Below, piece after piece: positions 41,172 through 51,622 of a stretch of DNA of 64,000 nucleotides. Each line of letters opens with the position of its first letter. Within the stretch, counting starts at the first letter, position 1. The notes under the pieces are model-generated. The model saw only the letters and a program-made list of their open reading frames with translations. It ran no database searches and was not told where the DNA came from. The translations under genes were made by a program, and so were the position numbers. Source of the DNA: Naematelia aurantialba (Eukaryota > Basidiomycota > Tremellomycetes > Tremellales > Naemateliaceae); the NCBI GenBank assembly GCA_021527695.1, contig JAKFAO010000003.1, forward strand, positions 558,001 through 622,000, in the 5' to 3' direction.

Positions 41172-43712
41172 ATGGACGACCAGGAGTACTTTGCCCAGTC
41201 GACAGTCGCCTCGGCGTCGTCGTCTACGCGCACCGTCCGGCCGCTCCCTCAGCCTCCTCCTCACGTCCATGGCATGACTCGAACGAATGCAATGACCTTT
41301 ACGAATTACGACACGACTCATGTTCATCATTATCATCCGCATCCCATGAGTTCTCTCCAGCCCCGGCCAGCTCCCGTTCCGCCAGCGCGCTCGTCTTCGT
41401 TGCTGGTGCCAACTAGCGCTCAACACGGGATGGGGCCGCATGTTCCGTCTGTCCAAGTGATTCAGCCGACACCGACTAAATCCAGAAGATATCGCCGCAG
41501 ATCGACCGGCCAGCACTCTGTATCGTCGACCGAAATGAGCGGGTCCGGTTCACCGCGCGCATCAATGAGACCAGCGGATGGGGCACTACATGCAGACCAT
41601 CACACCCGAGTTGCGGATCAGGAAGAGGAGGACGACGACAGCGAGTCTGAGCGGACGACCGCGGTCCTCGAGGCACGCAAAGCCAGAGCAAGGGAAAAGG
41701 GACGCGATCGGCAGCGCCGAAAGCGTGAGCGTGATCGGATTGCTCGCGAGGTGAGGGCGGCCCATCTGTGTCAATCCGCTCCTCCGTCGCTGACACACAC
41801 AGGCGGCACAATCTGCGGGCATCTCCTCGGCTACGGCGATGTCCTTGACCACCTCTTCGCACCTCCCGATCCCGTCTCGCACTCCTTCCTTGCCTAATTT
41901 CATGGCACTCTCCGTACCCAGTTCGTCCTCCTCGTCCTGCTCGCCCTTACCCGTCAGTACGTCCTATATGTCACTGTCGCCCGGGAAGAACTATAATCTG
42001 TCCACCGGCTCGACGTCCGTGTCGGGACAGTCTTCCCCCTCGGTTCTGTTTTCGCCGGCCGTTCCCACGCCCGGTACAAGTTATGGGGAAGCCGCTGGTA
42101 TCTGGTCCATGGCAGAAGGCGCTGCAAGTATGTCTGTTCTAGATACTTCACGGGGCAAGGTACGAGGAGGCAAGGGAAAAGCTCGTGCATCAAGCACGAG
42201 TCAAGCAACAGGCTCAGCTGTTGCTGCTTTCACGTCTCGCAGAGCGGGTCCGTCTCCGGCCAAGCGGCGCAAGTCGGTACCGGAGCCTGAGATAGGCGCG
42301 GTCTCTTACACAGAGCCATCCCAAGTGGGCCTCGGCGTGTCTTTCGACGGTAGTGCAGGGGCTGGCCCGCGACCTCATGTACGGCGCATGGCATCGGATA
42401 CTTCTGCTCAACCGTCCACCCAAAGAGGGTCGCCGACCCGTTCGCCTACACCGCCGCCTGTGCCTACGCTTCCGGCGCAATATCGGCACCCATCCAAGCC
42501 TAGTTCCCAAGCGGAATGGTTCGCAGACTTGATTGTCGGCACTCTCAAGTCGAGTCCGGGTCTACACGGTATGCTGAGGCAACTGAGTCTGGATGCGGAA
42601 GACCTAGATGGCATGAAGAATGAGCTTGGTGGCGTTTATGACCGATGGAGAGTGACGAACCGCCTAGATGAAGTTCACATTGGTCAATCAACGGCCGGTA
42701 TCGACATGAACATGAGGGTGAGTTTAACGTCCATTGATAATGAGCTGGAAAACTGAAACTGTTGCAGTCTACTGGCGGACCTCGACAGGTTTCAGGCTAC
42801 GAGACCACAACGACGCCGACCTCGCCAAAACGCGTTCTCGCTCCGGCAGACCAATCCTTCTTCACACCGACCTCGCACCGTCCTCCGAGTAGGCGAGAAT
42901 TGCATGGAACGGCAAATATCATGCCTCTGGTCTACGAAAACACATTGGCTGCAAGTCAGAGCTCCCAAGTTGCAGAAACTCAGGACTCACCTCTTGCTGT
43001 GCACAATGCGTCTCAACACGCCCGGGCTCGCAGTTTGTCGTCTGCGTCGATGCTGGCGCGCGGCCTCGTGCTCAATCCGATGCTTCCTGCCCATCCGCAG
43101 CAGCAACCCCCAGGCCGCTGGGAGAGTGAGGACGAGAACACAAGTCCCGGCAATAGTCTGCTGCAAACGCCGTCGACTGGACAGGGAGCGTTCCCCAACC
43201 TGGAGGCGATGGCTAATCTCGCCCACTCGTTTGGTATGGCTCAAATGAATCCAGCCGGCGGGCATTGGCGCAGTGCGACGGATCCCACCCATGCTCGCAC
43301 GTATGTGCTCAACGGGAACAGCCATGGGACATTACCTCAACCTGCGTGGCGACCGCTCTCGACGGTGGACGTGGCCGAGAACTCTCATGCGCAGCAATTC
43401 GAAGCACCGAATAATGTCGGATCAACGAGTGCCGCGGGCGAGTCGCCAAAGCATGCTCCGTTACAGCAGTACATGCCGTTTACGCCACACCATGCCAAGA
43501 CGAGCCAAATGCAGATGATGCAGACACCGTTCACTCCAGAGACGCCGGTTTCCGCCAGAGGCAGTGGCTATGAGATGCAGATGGGCGGGATGATGGGCAG
43601 AAGTCGTGTTGGGGAGCATGGGGGTGTGCCGATGTACTACACGACCTCGATGATGAACGGCAGCATGGGGGGTGGCAGTGGGGCGGGGATGGGCGACATG
43701 CGACCTGAGTAG
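41172..43712 (+). CDS. Large low-complexity protein with a bZIP-like basic segment
   Basis: Not firmly recognised. Three exons (41172-41750, 41803-42717, 42768-43712) join in phase to 812 residues. Start MDDQEYFAQSTVASASSSTR. A His-rich tract (VHHYHPHP), then an acidic DQEEEDDDSESE followed at residues 165-195 by a strongly basic helix (RKARAREKGRDRQRRKRERD) reminiscent of a bZIP basic region, although no leucine zipper follows. Later come a Ser/Pro-rich central part, a more ordered block (WFADLIVGTLKSSPGLHGML, LSLDAEDLDGMKNELGGVYD, about residues 415-460) and a Met/Gly/Gln-rich C-terminus. A nuclear regulator is plausible. The ordered block is the best query for finding homologues. Confidence 0.65.
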
Positions 43713-44135
43713 AGGGCAGGGAGCGGGCGATTGGAGCAAGGGACAGGGCGGAGACCCGCACCTTTGTGCTTATCTGGAAAGTCAAGCTACGGCGCATTGT
43801 GCTAGGAGACGATATCATGATTAGGCTTGGAAACGACAACATCATTATGGAGGATTGAGGCGTCCAGGAGGCATGGATGGGAGCATCTTGAGGGAATTAC
43901 ACGCTGTATGGAGGGCGCGAAGGCTGGACCACACTTATCGAGCAAATTTACAGACTGCATGCAGACTCGCGCTGAACAGGGCACCCTGTGTCGTGATTTC
44001 TGGAACGCAGCCTTGCTTCTACCAGGCTCTAAGAGCAAGGGGTGAGATGAGCGGCTGGATCTAAATGGTTGAATACGATGATGTTGAGGAGATGTACTGA
44101 TCGCAGGTATGCGGGGATCTTGTGCAGGTAAGCGG
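43713..44135. other. Intergenic, nothing seen
   Basis: Space between the ends of two convergent genes. No repeat, RNA gene or coding frame supported. Confidence 0.5.
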
Positions 44136-45099
44136 TCATTGACCGCGAGGGGGGTGTAGGTGGTCCGGGCCAAACGCCTTTGGCAGCAAACTCGCCATGG
44201 ACTCGACGTCGACGTCGGCTGCGGCGGCGTCGGACGCCCAGTCGCCAGCAACGAGCCAGCCGGGCGGGTCGGGCGACGAGGCGGGGTACGTCGACGAGAG
44301 CATGTAGATCGGGACGTGGGGGCCGAGGAACTCGCGCAGGACTTGGCGGCACACGCCGCAGGGGGTCGTGCTGGGCCTAGGCACGAGTGAGGTCACGGCC
44401 ACAGCGGTGAAGGTCTTGCTGCCTTCAGACTGGGGTGGTGGTGGTGGTGGTGGTGGTGGTGTGCAAGTGAGGTAATGGGAGGTCATTGTGATGCGAGAGG
44501 AATGACGAGGGATGCCAGAGTGATGCGAGAGGAATGACAACGACAAATTCAAGGGTGAGGGCGGATCGTGGAGGCACGCAAAAAGCAAGAAATTGGTGGA
44601 GGCCGAAGACGACAACAAAGAAGAGGAAGGACAGGATCAGCAAGCTATCGGGCACACGCACGAAAACACCCACCACCGCCTTGGCTATTGCCGTCCGCTC
44701 CGCACAGATTCCAGGACCTCGACACGTCAGTCGGAAGTGTTCGCGCCGGCCCCTCTCTCGCACAGACCCGTCGCCGGCAGACTCGCGACTCACTGTATGC
44801 CGCATTCTCGATATTGCAGCCGCCGTAGATGGTGCCCTCGGGCGTGAGGAGGGCGGCGCCGACACTATGGTCAGAACCAGTCAGACACACGCAAACGACA
44901 GAGCCAGACAAGTGGCGATCAACGGAGCTGCGTACTTGAAGTGAGAGTATGGTGCATACGCTCTATCTCTATCTAGCAACAAGCGATCAGCATGGCTTAG
45001 TGCGCGGGTGGGGTCAAAACTTGGCGCACATATCACGGCTGTACTGAAGAGCTTGTGCAGAGTTTGCGGGTCAATTTGAGAGTGATGTCCGGTCGCCAT
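44136..45099 (-). CDS. CDD1: Cytidine deaminase
   Basis: Hydrolyses cytidine and deoxycytidine to uridine and deoxyuridine (pyrimidine salvage, cytosol). Exons 44936-45099, 44794-44864, 44674-44717 and 44136-44429 join in phase to 190 residues. RAYAPYSHF at the end of exon 1, NVGAALLTPEGTIYGGCNIE with NAAYS in exon 2, GICAERTAIAKAV in exon 3 (zinc Cys and catalytic Glu of the CAE motif) and PCGVCRQVLREF in exon 4 (the two other zinc Cys) make up the complete tetrameric-type active site. The C-terminus continues about 55 residues past the usual end of the fold (SSPDPPGWLVAGDWASDAAA to the stop), longer than in most CDDs of 130-150 residues. A (GGT)n run lies in the intron just before exon 4. 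Divergent from OLA1. Confidence 0.93.
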
Positions 45100-45552
45100 G
45101 GTTGTGCACGGGTGCGGTCAGCGACGGCGTGCAAGCCAAGTGTTGGGCAGATCTCAGCACCACCCAGGCAGCTTTCGAGTATTTCTGGTCGGGTGGAGGT
45201 AGCCACGTGGGATATAAATAGGCAGGCGGTAGGGTCTGCGGTACGGTCTGAATAGGCTCGCCAGTGGGCCAAACTGCTCGTGTTAGGCGCGCGTGAGTTT
45301 CTTGCCCTTCGAATATCTCGGTGTCGTCTGAACCAAACCTGTTGGACCGTCGCCTGCAGCGATTGCATGCCCCCTCATCTCCGCCTTGTATCTGTAGGAC
45401 GACTCGCGCCCGCACGACAATCACGAACGCTCTGGCCCCGCGTCTGGCCCTCCCTCTCCCCCTTGCTGATACCAGTCGCCCGTCCTCGTGTCCCCCTTGC
45501 AGCTGCATTCCACTCGGGCCGTCCATCACTCGCCAAAGGCCGAAGCAAAAAT
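45100..45552. promoter_or_regulatory. Divergent promoter region of CDD1 and OLA1
   Basis: 453 bp between the two starts. A TATA-like TATAAATAG at about 45212 faces the OLA1 side. CT-rich sequence at about 45450-45470 precedes OLA1. Confidence 0.45.
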
Positions 45553-47423
45553 ATGCCACCCAAGAAGAAGAATGCCGAAGAGGCAAAAATACGCCTGGGA
45601 CGGCCAGGTAACAACTTGAAAGTGAGTCACGACACGGGCCTGCAGTTCGCCATGTCTATCGGTTACCTCAATCCGTGGATTATGATACCTCGGACCCTGT
45701 TGCCAGTCCATACCCGTCTCAGTCTATCAGTAGTGTCGTGATATCACTCTCACTGCTACCTGGAATGCTCGTCTGTCTCCAGCTGCAACGGTGTACTGAC
45801 CTCGGTGCAGATTGGTATCGTCGGTCTGCCAAACGTCGGCAAATCTAGCTTCTTCAACACCCTGTCCCAGACCGATCTCGGCAAAGCCGCCAACTTCCCC
45901 TATGCCACCATGTGAGTTGCGTTCCAGCCAACCGAAATGCGACCTGCCTGGCTGGCGGAACACGACTGATGTGCCAGTGACCCCGAGGAGGCGCGAATTC
46001 CGGTCCCCGACCCCCGTTTCGACTGGCTCTGCGAGCTGTACAAGCCCGTGTCCAAAGTACCCGCCTTCCTCACCTGTATCGACATTGCCGGGCTGACGGC
46101 CGGGGCGTCCACCGGCGCTGGTCTTGGCAACGCCTTTTTGTCTCACGTGCGCGCTGTCGATGGCATTTTCCAAGTCGTCCGCGCGTTCGACGATGCAGAA
46201 GTCATCCACGTCGAAGGCGACGTCGACCCTCTGCGCGACATGCAGATCATCAGCACGGAGCTGAGGCTGAAAGATATCGAGTGGGTCGAAAAGGCCCTGG
46301 ACGGCATGCGGAAAAATAGCAGGAACCTCGGCAGCGTCAGCCTGGCAGATAAGGCCAAGAAGGAGGAGATGGTGAGTGCCTGCGCCCAAGACGAATTCAC
46401 CACATCATCCAGCGCCGGATGCTGACCGCTGTAGGCGACTGTAGAAAAGGTCCTCAAGTGCCTGACCGAGGAGAACAGGGATGTACGAAAAGGGACATGG
46501 ACAAACAAAGAGGTGAGATGGCAGCCCCTCTGCGCACACCTTCGCCCTTGCGTCGCTCTTCTCGGCCATTGGCCATAACGGATGAGAAAGGGCCTCGCCC
46601 GATCTAACCCAGCTCGTTGACATGGGGTCACGCCCAATCAAGAATGAGATCACTAGTTACTTTTTTCTGACTCTTGCCCTGCTCCGCTCACACCGCTCTC
46701 GGTCTCGCCTACACCTACACACTGCTGACGGGGGCGGCTTTGCGTTGAAACAGGTCGAAGTCATCAACAGCCTCACCCTTCTCACTGCGAAACCCATCAC
46801 CTACCTGGTAAACCTGTCAGAGCGCGACTTTGTGCGGAAAAAGAACAAGTGGCTCCCAAAGATCAAAGCGTGGATAGACGAGAACAACCCCGGCGATGCG
46901 CTCATTCCGTTTTCCGTCGCGCTGGAGGAACGACTCGTGTCCATGACCGACGACGAGAAGTTGGAAGAAGCCGAGAAGCTTGGACTGCCAAAAGGCAGCC
47001 CTAGCGCCTTGGGCAAGATCACCACTGCCGGCTATACCAGCCTGGACCTCATCCGCTATTTCACCAGTGAGCTGATCCTTTTATCCTCTTGACCGGGCCG
47101 GACGAGGGGGCAGACGCTGATGCTGTTCAGGCGGACCCGACGAAGTCCGAGCATGGACCATCCGCAAGGGCACAAAGGCGCCCGCAGCCGCAGGTGTCAT
47201 TCAGTGAGCGTCCTCGACTCCCGATATCCCACGACCATCGCACTGATAATGGAATAGCTCGGACTTTGAAAACAAGTTTGTCTGCGGTGAAATCATGGCA
47301 TACGACGACCTCAAAGAGTTTGGCACAGAAGCACAGGTCAAGGCCGCCGGCAAGCTTCGGCAACAAGGCAAGCCATACGAGGTCCAGGACGGAGATATTT
47401 GCTACTGGAAATCAGGAGCCTGA
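45553..47423 (+). CDS. OLA1: Obg-like ATPase 1 (YchF family)
   Basis: Cytosolic P-loop ATPase of the TRAFAC/YchF group, implicated in translation and stress control. Seven exons (45553-45621, 45811-45911, 45978-46371, 46435-46512, 46754-47066, 47131-47203, 47258-47423) join in phase to 397 residues, the family's usual length. [20 protein letters not shown] is the eukaryotic N-terminus. P-loop GLPNVGKS, switch region with [20 protein letters not shown], and NLSE ([10 protein letters not shown]) in the place of NKxD, the change that gives YchF proteins their ATP preference. The TGS domain ends the protein: [20 protein letters not shown], then [12 protein letters not shown] and [17 protein letters not shown]. 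The fourth intron (46513-46753) is long for this gene at 241 bp. Confidence 0.96.
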
Positions 47424-47568
47424 TGTATAGACGTAGGCGAGATGCATATTGTAGCAGTCGTAGCTGTGCTGGTCTTGTGAGACCTCGTGTGGGTGACGCG
47501 ATACGCTTTCGGCCAGTTTGGGCTCGCTCAGAGCCGCCAACGGTTGACCAGACCAAAATGATAAAAAT

Positions 47569-47650
47569 GGAGATGCGGTGAATCGAACACCGGTTACGAC
47601 TATTCAGACGAGAATGCTAAAGTCGCTTTCTACCACTGAAATACATCCCC
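47569..47650 (-). tRNA. tRNA-Ala(AGC) with a 12-nt intron
   Basis: The minus strand folds as a complete cloverleaf: acceptor GGGGATG/CATCTCC with a G3-U70 wobble (the identity mark of alanine tRNA), D-arm TTTC/GAAA, anticodon stem CGACT/AGTCG, T-arm CGGTG-TTCGATT-CACCG. The anticodon loop reads TTAGCA, then a 12-nt intron (47603-47614, TTCTCGTCTGAA), then T38, giving anticodon AGC. The intron sits at the standard eukaryotic place after base 37. The D-stem is A/T-rich instead of the usual GCTC/GAGC, with both sides changed together, which weakens the A-box promoter consensus. Confidence 0.85.
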
Positions 47651-48182
47651 GAACAACCGTTCGAGTAATGTCCACCTCGGACAACGCGAGGTGCTTCAGA
47701 CGTTCTCACATATAAGAGCTGAGCTAGGCATGTCAGTCTGTGTGATGACCGGTCTCTTCATGGCCCTGCTGATCGTTCTTCCACCGATATCTTACCGAGC
47801 AAGGTCGAGGACAGGACATCACCACCCATATCAGCACCAGTGGATCGATGCCGTCCAGTCTGCCCGGTGACCGGCCACTGGTCTTCGAGCTTGCGGAGAT
47901 ACGTTGCACCGTTGACGGTCTGCAACGACCCGAGCTCCACCGTCAGAGTCAGAAGCGACGATGGGGAACCACGGTACTCTGCAGCTGCGGGTTTCAAACG
48001 GCATGGCAGCGACGACGACTTTGGAGGTAGCTACCCGATGCAAAGCTCCAGAGTGGATGCTCTGGCGTAATGGCTCTGATGACTCAGCAGCGACGTCTCC
48101 GGTGGAGGCCAGTCGTCAGGGGTTGGCCTTAGCTGCTGACCTCGAGAAGAGCGTCCCAATCCCTCCTACGAGCACATTGATC

Positions 48183-49365
48183 ATGAGCAGCGGCGAGACT
48201 GTCTTTCTCACTGGCGCGACCGGCTACGTCGGCGGGGAGTTTCTCCAACGACTCTTGAACCGGCCCAACCCTCCGTCAAAGATCACCTGCCTCGTTCGCA
48301 GTCCCGAGAAAGCCCAGCTCCTCGACTCGATCCCGACTGTGGAGGCTGCTCTAGGAGACTTTTCAAAGCACGACTTGCTCGCCCGTCTGGCCGAAAGCCA
48401 CGATGTGACTGTCGAGGCGGCGGATTCGGATAATGCACAGATGATGAATGCGCTGCTCTCGGGAATGCAGAGGCGGAAAACCAAGGGGCTGGAAACAGTG
48501 TTCATACATACCTCGGGCACTGGTGAGCTTACCGACGACGCGAGGGGAGAATACGAGGGTCCGATAGTGAGGCATTTTCCCTGCAATGGCGGTTGACAAT
48601 GCTTCGAATCCAGACATATACGGATGGAGAACCGCGTCCGCCTCACGTCCTGCATATCAACTCGCTCGCCGAGACTGCATTCCACCGCCAGGTCGACCTC
48701 GCCATCGTGGATGCGGATAAGAACGGCTGGTGTAGGTCGTACATCATCTTGCCTGGCACTATCTGGGGCAAGGGCTCTGGACCCGTGTTTGACAAGGGCA
48801 TCGCCAATCCGTGGTCCAAGCAGATTCCTCAGCAGATCCAAGCGAGTCTGGACCGAGGACGGGCCGGAATGGTCGGCAAAGGCGAGTTCTCATGATGGTC
48901 GTCTGCGACCGTCCCAGAGCAGTTATCATCGGCCTGACTCGTGCAGGCTTGAACTACTGGGTCCACGTACATATCGCCGACGTTGGCTCTCACTTTGATC
49001 GCGTCTACGAGGCGGCTCTGACAGACAAGTGCCCACATGGCGAGTGGGGCTGGTACCTCTGCACTGCAGGCGAGTACCAGCTGCGGCAAGCGGCCATCGC
49101 CATCGGTGAGACGATGCACAAGCATGGATGGGCCAAAGTGGCAGAACCCGACAGCTTTTCCGAAGCAGAGTTGAGCAAGTATTACGCGGCCATCGCGAAG
49201 ATACCTAGCGGGCACAAGTATTATTCTGGTACAAACTCGCGCGCCGAGAGCGTACAGGCTCGACGCCTCGGCTGGAAGTCAGAGCATGAGGATGTGGAAG
49301 ACTTTTATCGGTACTGTCGGGACGAGACAGAACGGATCGGAGCCATGGGTGCTCCTGTCTTGTGA
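48183..49365 (+). CDS. Extended SDR / NAD(P)-binding epimerase-like protein
   Basis: Rossmann-fold protein of the NAD-dependent epimerase/NmrA-like group; substrate unknown. Exons 48183-48566, 48614-48881 and 48947-49365 join in phase to 356 residues. MSSGETVFLTGATGYVGGEF has the TGxxGxxG cofactor motif; CLVRSPEKAQLL, EAALGDFSKHDLL and VFIHTSGTGEL follow the pattern of fungal atypical SDRs. DLAIVDADKNGWCRSYIILP and TIWGKGSGPV precede WVHVHIADVGSHFDRVYEAA in exon 3. The second intron starts with GC (AAAG then gcgagt) and ends gtgcag with CTGAC before it, so it is a probable GC-AG intron; no GT donor nearby keeps the frame. The stop lies in a 28-bp tandem duplication. Confidence 0.85.
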
Positions 49366-49408
49366 GACACAGACTGCTACTCCTGTCTTGTGAGACACAG
49401 ACTGCTAT
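49353..49408. repeat. 28-bp tandem duplication over a stop codon
   Basis: TCCTGTCTTGTGAGACACAG plus 8 bases is repeated directly, so the terminal codons and TGA of the SDR gene occur twice. The first TGA is used. Confidence 0.88.
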
Positions 49409-49906
49409 CAGCATGCAGGCGTTGTGTTATGCATGCATTGTCCGTGCAGACTACTGTCCGCTCGCTTTCGAGCTCTCAATCCACAAAGGGTCACTGTATC
49501 GTTTCTCGGGGATGGAAGGATGGAACAACGAGATCTACTCGAGCCAAGGTCGGACGACCTGTGGACCAAGTGAGACACCGACCTGACGACTCACCTTGGC
49601 GGGGAAACACCGATTGGAGGCTTCGACTGTTACGACGCGATGTATAAACGTTTGCATGCCGAAACAAGGATCCACCATTCAAGGACAGGACACCAGAGCA
49701 GCATCATAACAGACAGGGTCTGGGTGACGCGGGTCGTCAACATGATCTATCTGATGCCCTTGTTGCCGGGAAGATTCGGATCTATGCGGCGGTCCGCAAA
49801 AGCACAGCACGCTGCTGCTACAGTGTATATATAGATAAGGCACAGTTGTTTGGCAAGCTTGGTCTTGTGCATGCTCACCACTGTGACTGGCAAGTAATCG
49901 ACTACT
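49409..49906. other. Intergenic, presumed promoter of the ADP/ATP carrier gene
   Basis: No gene supported. TATATATAG at 49825-49833 lies about 75 bp before the ATG at 49907 and could be a TATA box. Confidence 0.4.
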
Positions 49907-51433
49907 ATGACGACTGCGCCGGCCAAGAAGGCGACGACCTCTGAAGGATGGTTCACAAACTTCATCATGGGCGGCGTGGCCGCCAGTATCTCCAAGACCG
50001 TCGCGGCACCGATTGTAAGTGGGGCGAGCCTGGGCCATGCATGACCTTTCGCAGCCGCCCGTCTCTTTGCCTGATTGGATCTCGTGGTGTGTTTTCGAGA
50101 GGCGGCTGATGAACGCAGGAACGAGTCAAGCTGCTCGTCCAGATTCGCCCGTTGGAGTACAGAGGGATCTCAAGTACTTTTGGTACGTCCCCATCTTTCC
50201 ACGCGCGAGCTGATCTTTTCAGTCAAGGTCTACGTACGCATCGTTCTTCTTGGCGGATGAGGGCGCTCGTTAGCTCACGTCATCTTCGTAGCGTGAAGAG
50301 GGTGTTGCTTCGTTCTGGCGCGGCAACGGGACCAACGTCATTCGCTACTTCCCAACACAGGCGCTCAACTTTGCCTTCAAGGACTACTTCAAGACCATCT
50401 TTGGGACCAAACGCTCGGACGGCTATGTGCGTTTCCTATTGGGCAACGTTGCATCGGGCGCGGCTGCCGGAGCCACGGGAAGTGAGTGTCAGCCTGTGGC
50501 CTAAAACCGTCGAGCACCTAGGCTAGTATGAAAGGCAGCAGCGCTGAAGCGGCCCCGCGCAGGTCTATTCGTCTACTCGATGGATTATGCGCGTACGAGG
50601 CTGTCGGTCGATTCGAAGAACGCTGCCAAGGGCGGCCAGAGGCAATTCAACGGCATGATCGACGTCTAGTCAGTCCTTACCTGCCACTTGATCTTTCTCG
50701 CCAGTCGCTGGTGCTGACGAAAAATGCAGCAAAAAGACGCTTGCCAGTGACGGTGTGCTTGGCCTTTACCGCGGTTTCGTGCCATCCGTAATGGGAATCA
50801 TCGTATACAGAGGGTAAGTCGGAAATGGGCCTGTCGCTGACGGAAAGCGCATACTTTGGTCTCTACGATTCACTCAAACCTCTGCTACCCGATACGTTGC
50901 GCGGCAACCCCGTCGCCAACTTCTGCGTCGGCTATGGAGCGACCACTCTCGCAGGTCTTGCCGCGTGCGTAATGTCTCCTTCCCACCTTCCGCTCCAGCT
51001 CCTCCTTGGTCCCCCTTGTAGCCCTGCATTCGTCTGCATCGTCCACTTCTCCTTCACTCGTGCACCATGACCATGTTTTTCCCCCACTCGCCGATCTGAC
51101 AGTCACTCCAGCTACCCGCTCGATACGATCCGCCGACGCATGATGATGACCGTTGGAGGAGGAATCGAGGGCGTCAGATACAACGGCACTGTCGACGCCT
51201 TCCGCAAAGTCATTGCGGCCGAGGGCGCGGGCACCCTCATGCGTGGTGCGGGCGCCAACATCCTCCGGTAAGCCAGCCACCCTCATAGTGCTGCTTGCCT
51301 CATTGACACTTGAGCCCGCGAGGCAAAAGCTGATTTGACTGTCAGAGGCATCGCTGGCGCTGGCGCTTTAACGCTGTACGACGTGTTCCAAGAGGCCGTG
51401 TTCGGCAAGAAATTCGCGGCCGGCTCCGGATAA
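49907..51433 (+). CDS. AAC: Mitochondrial ADP/ATP carrier
   Basis: Exchanges cytosolic ADP for matrix ATP across the inner membrane. Nine exons (49907-50014, 50119-50182, 50223-50233, 50292-50481, 50563-50668, 50730-50813, 50848-50964, 51112-51267, 51346-51433) join in phase to 307 residues. Three carrier repeats: [40 protein letters not shown] with [29 protein letters not shown]. The RRRMMM signature specific to ADP/ATP carriers is present, as is [17 protein letters not shown]. Exon 3 is an 11-nt microexon (TCAAGGTCTAC) whose inclusion alone restores the reading [20 protein letters not shown]. The first matrix loop ([16 protein letters not shown]) is about ten residues shorter than usual in this family. 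Confidence 0.95.
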
Positions 51434-51622
51434 GGGTTGGCAGGGATCGAGTGGCGAGATGATGAATCGGATAGAAGGGCTCTGTGTGCTCCTTGGCAGG
51501 GGGACCGATTGTATAGCTGAGCGATCCTGGTCTATACGCATGGCCTTTGCATTAGAGGAAACGTGCCAACATGTGATGGCAGTGCGGCAAAGCTTTTCGT
51601 TATCATGCTGCCGATTTACATG

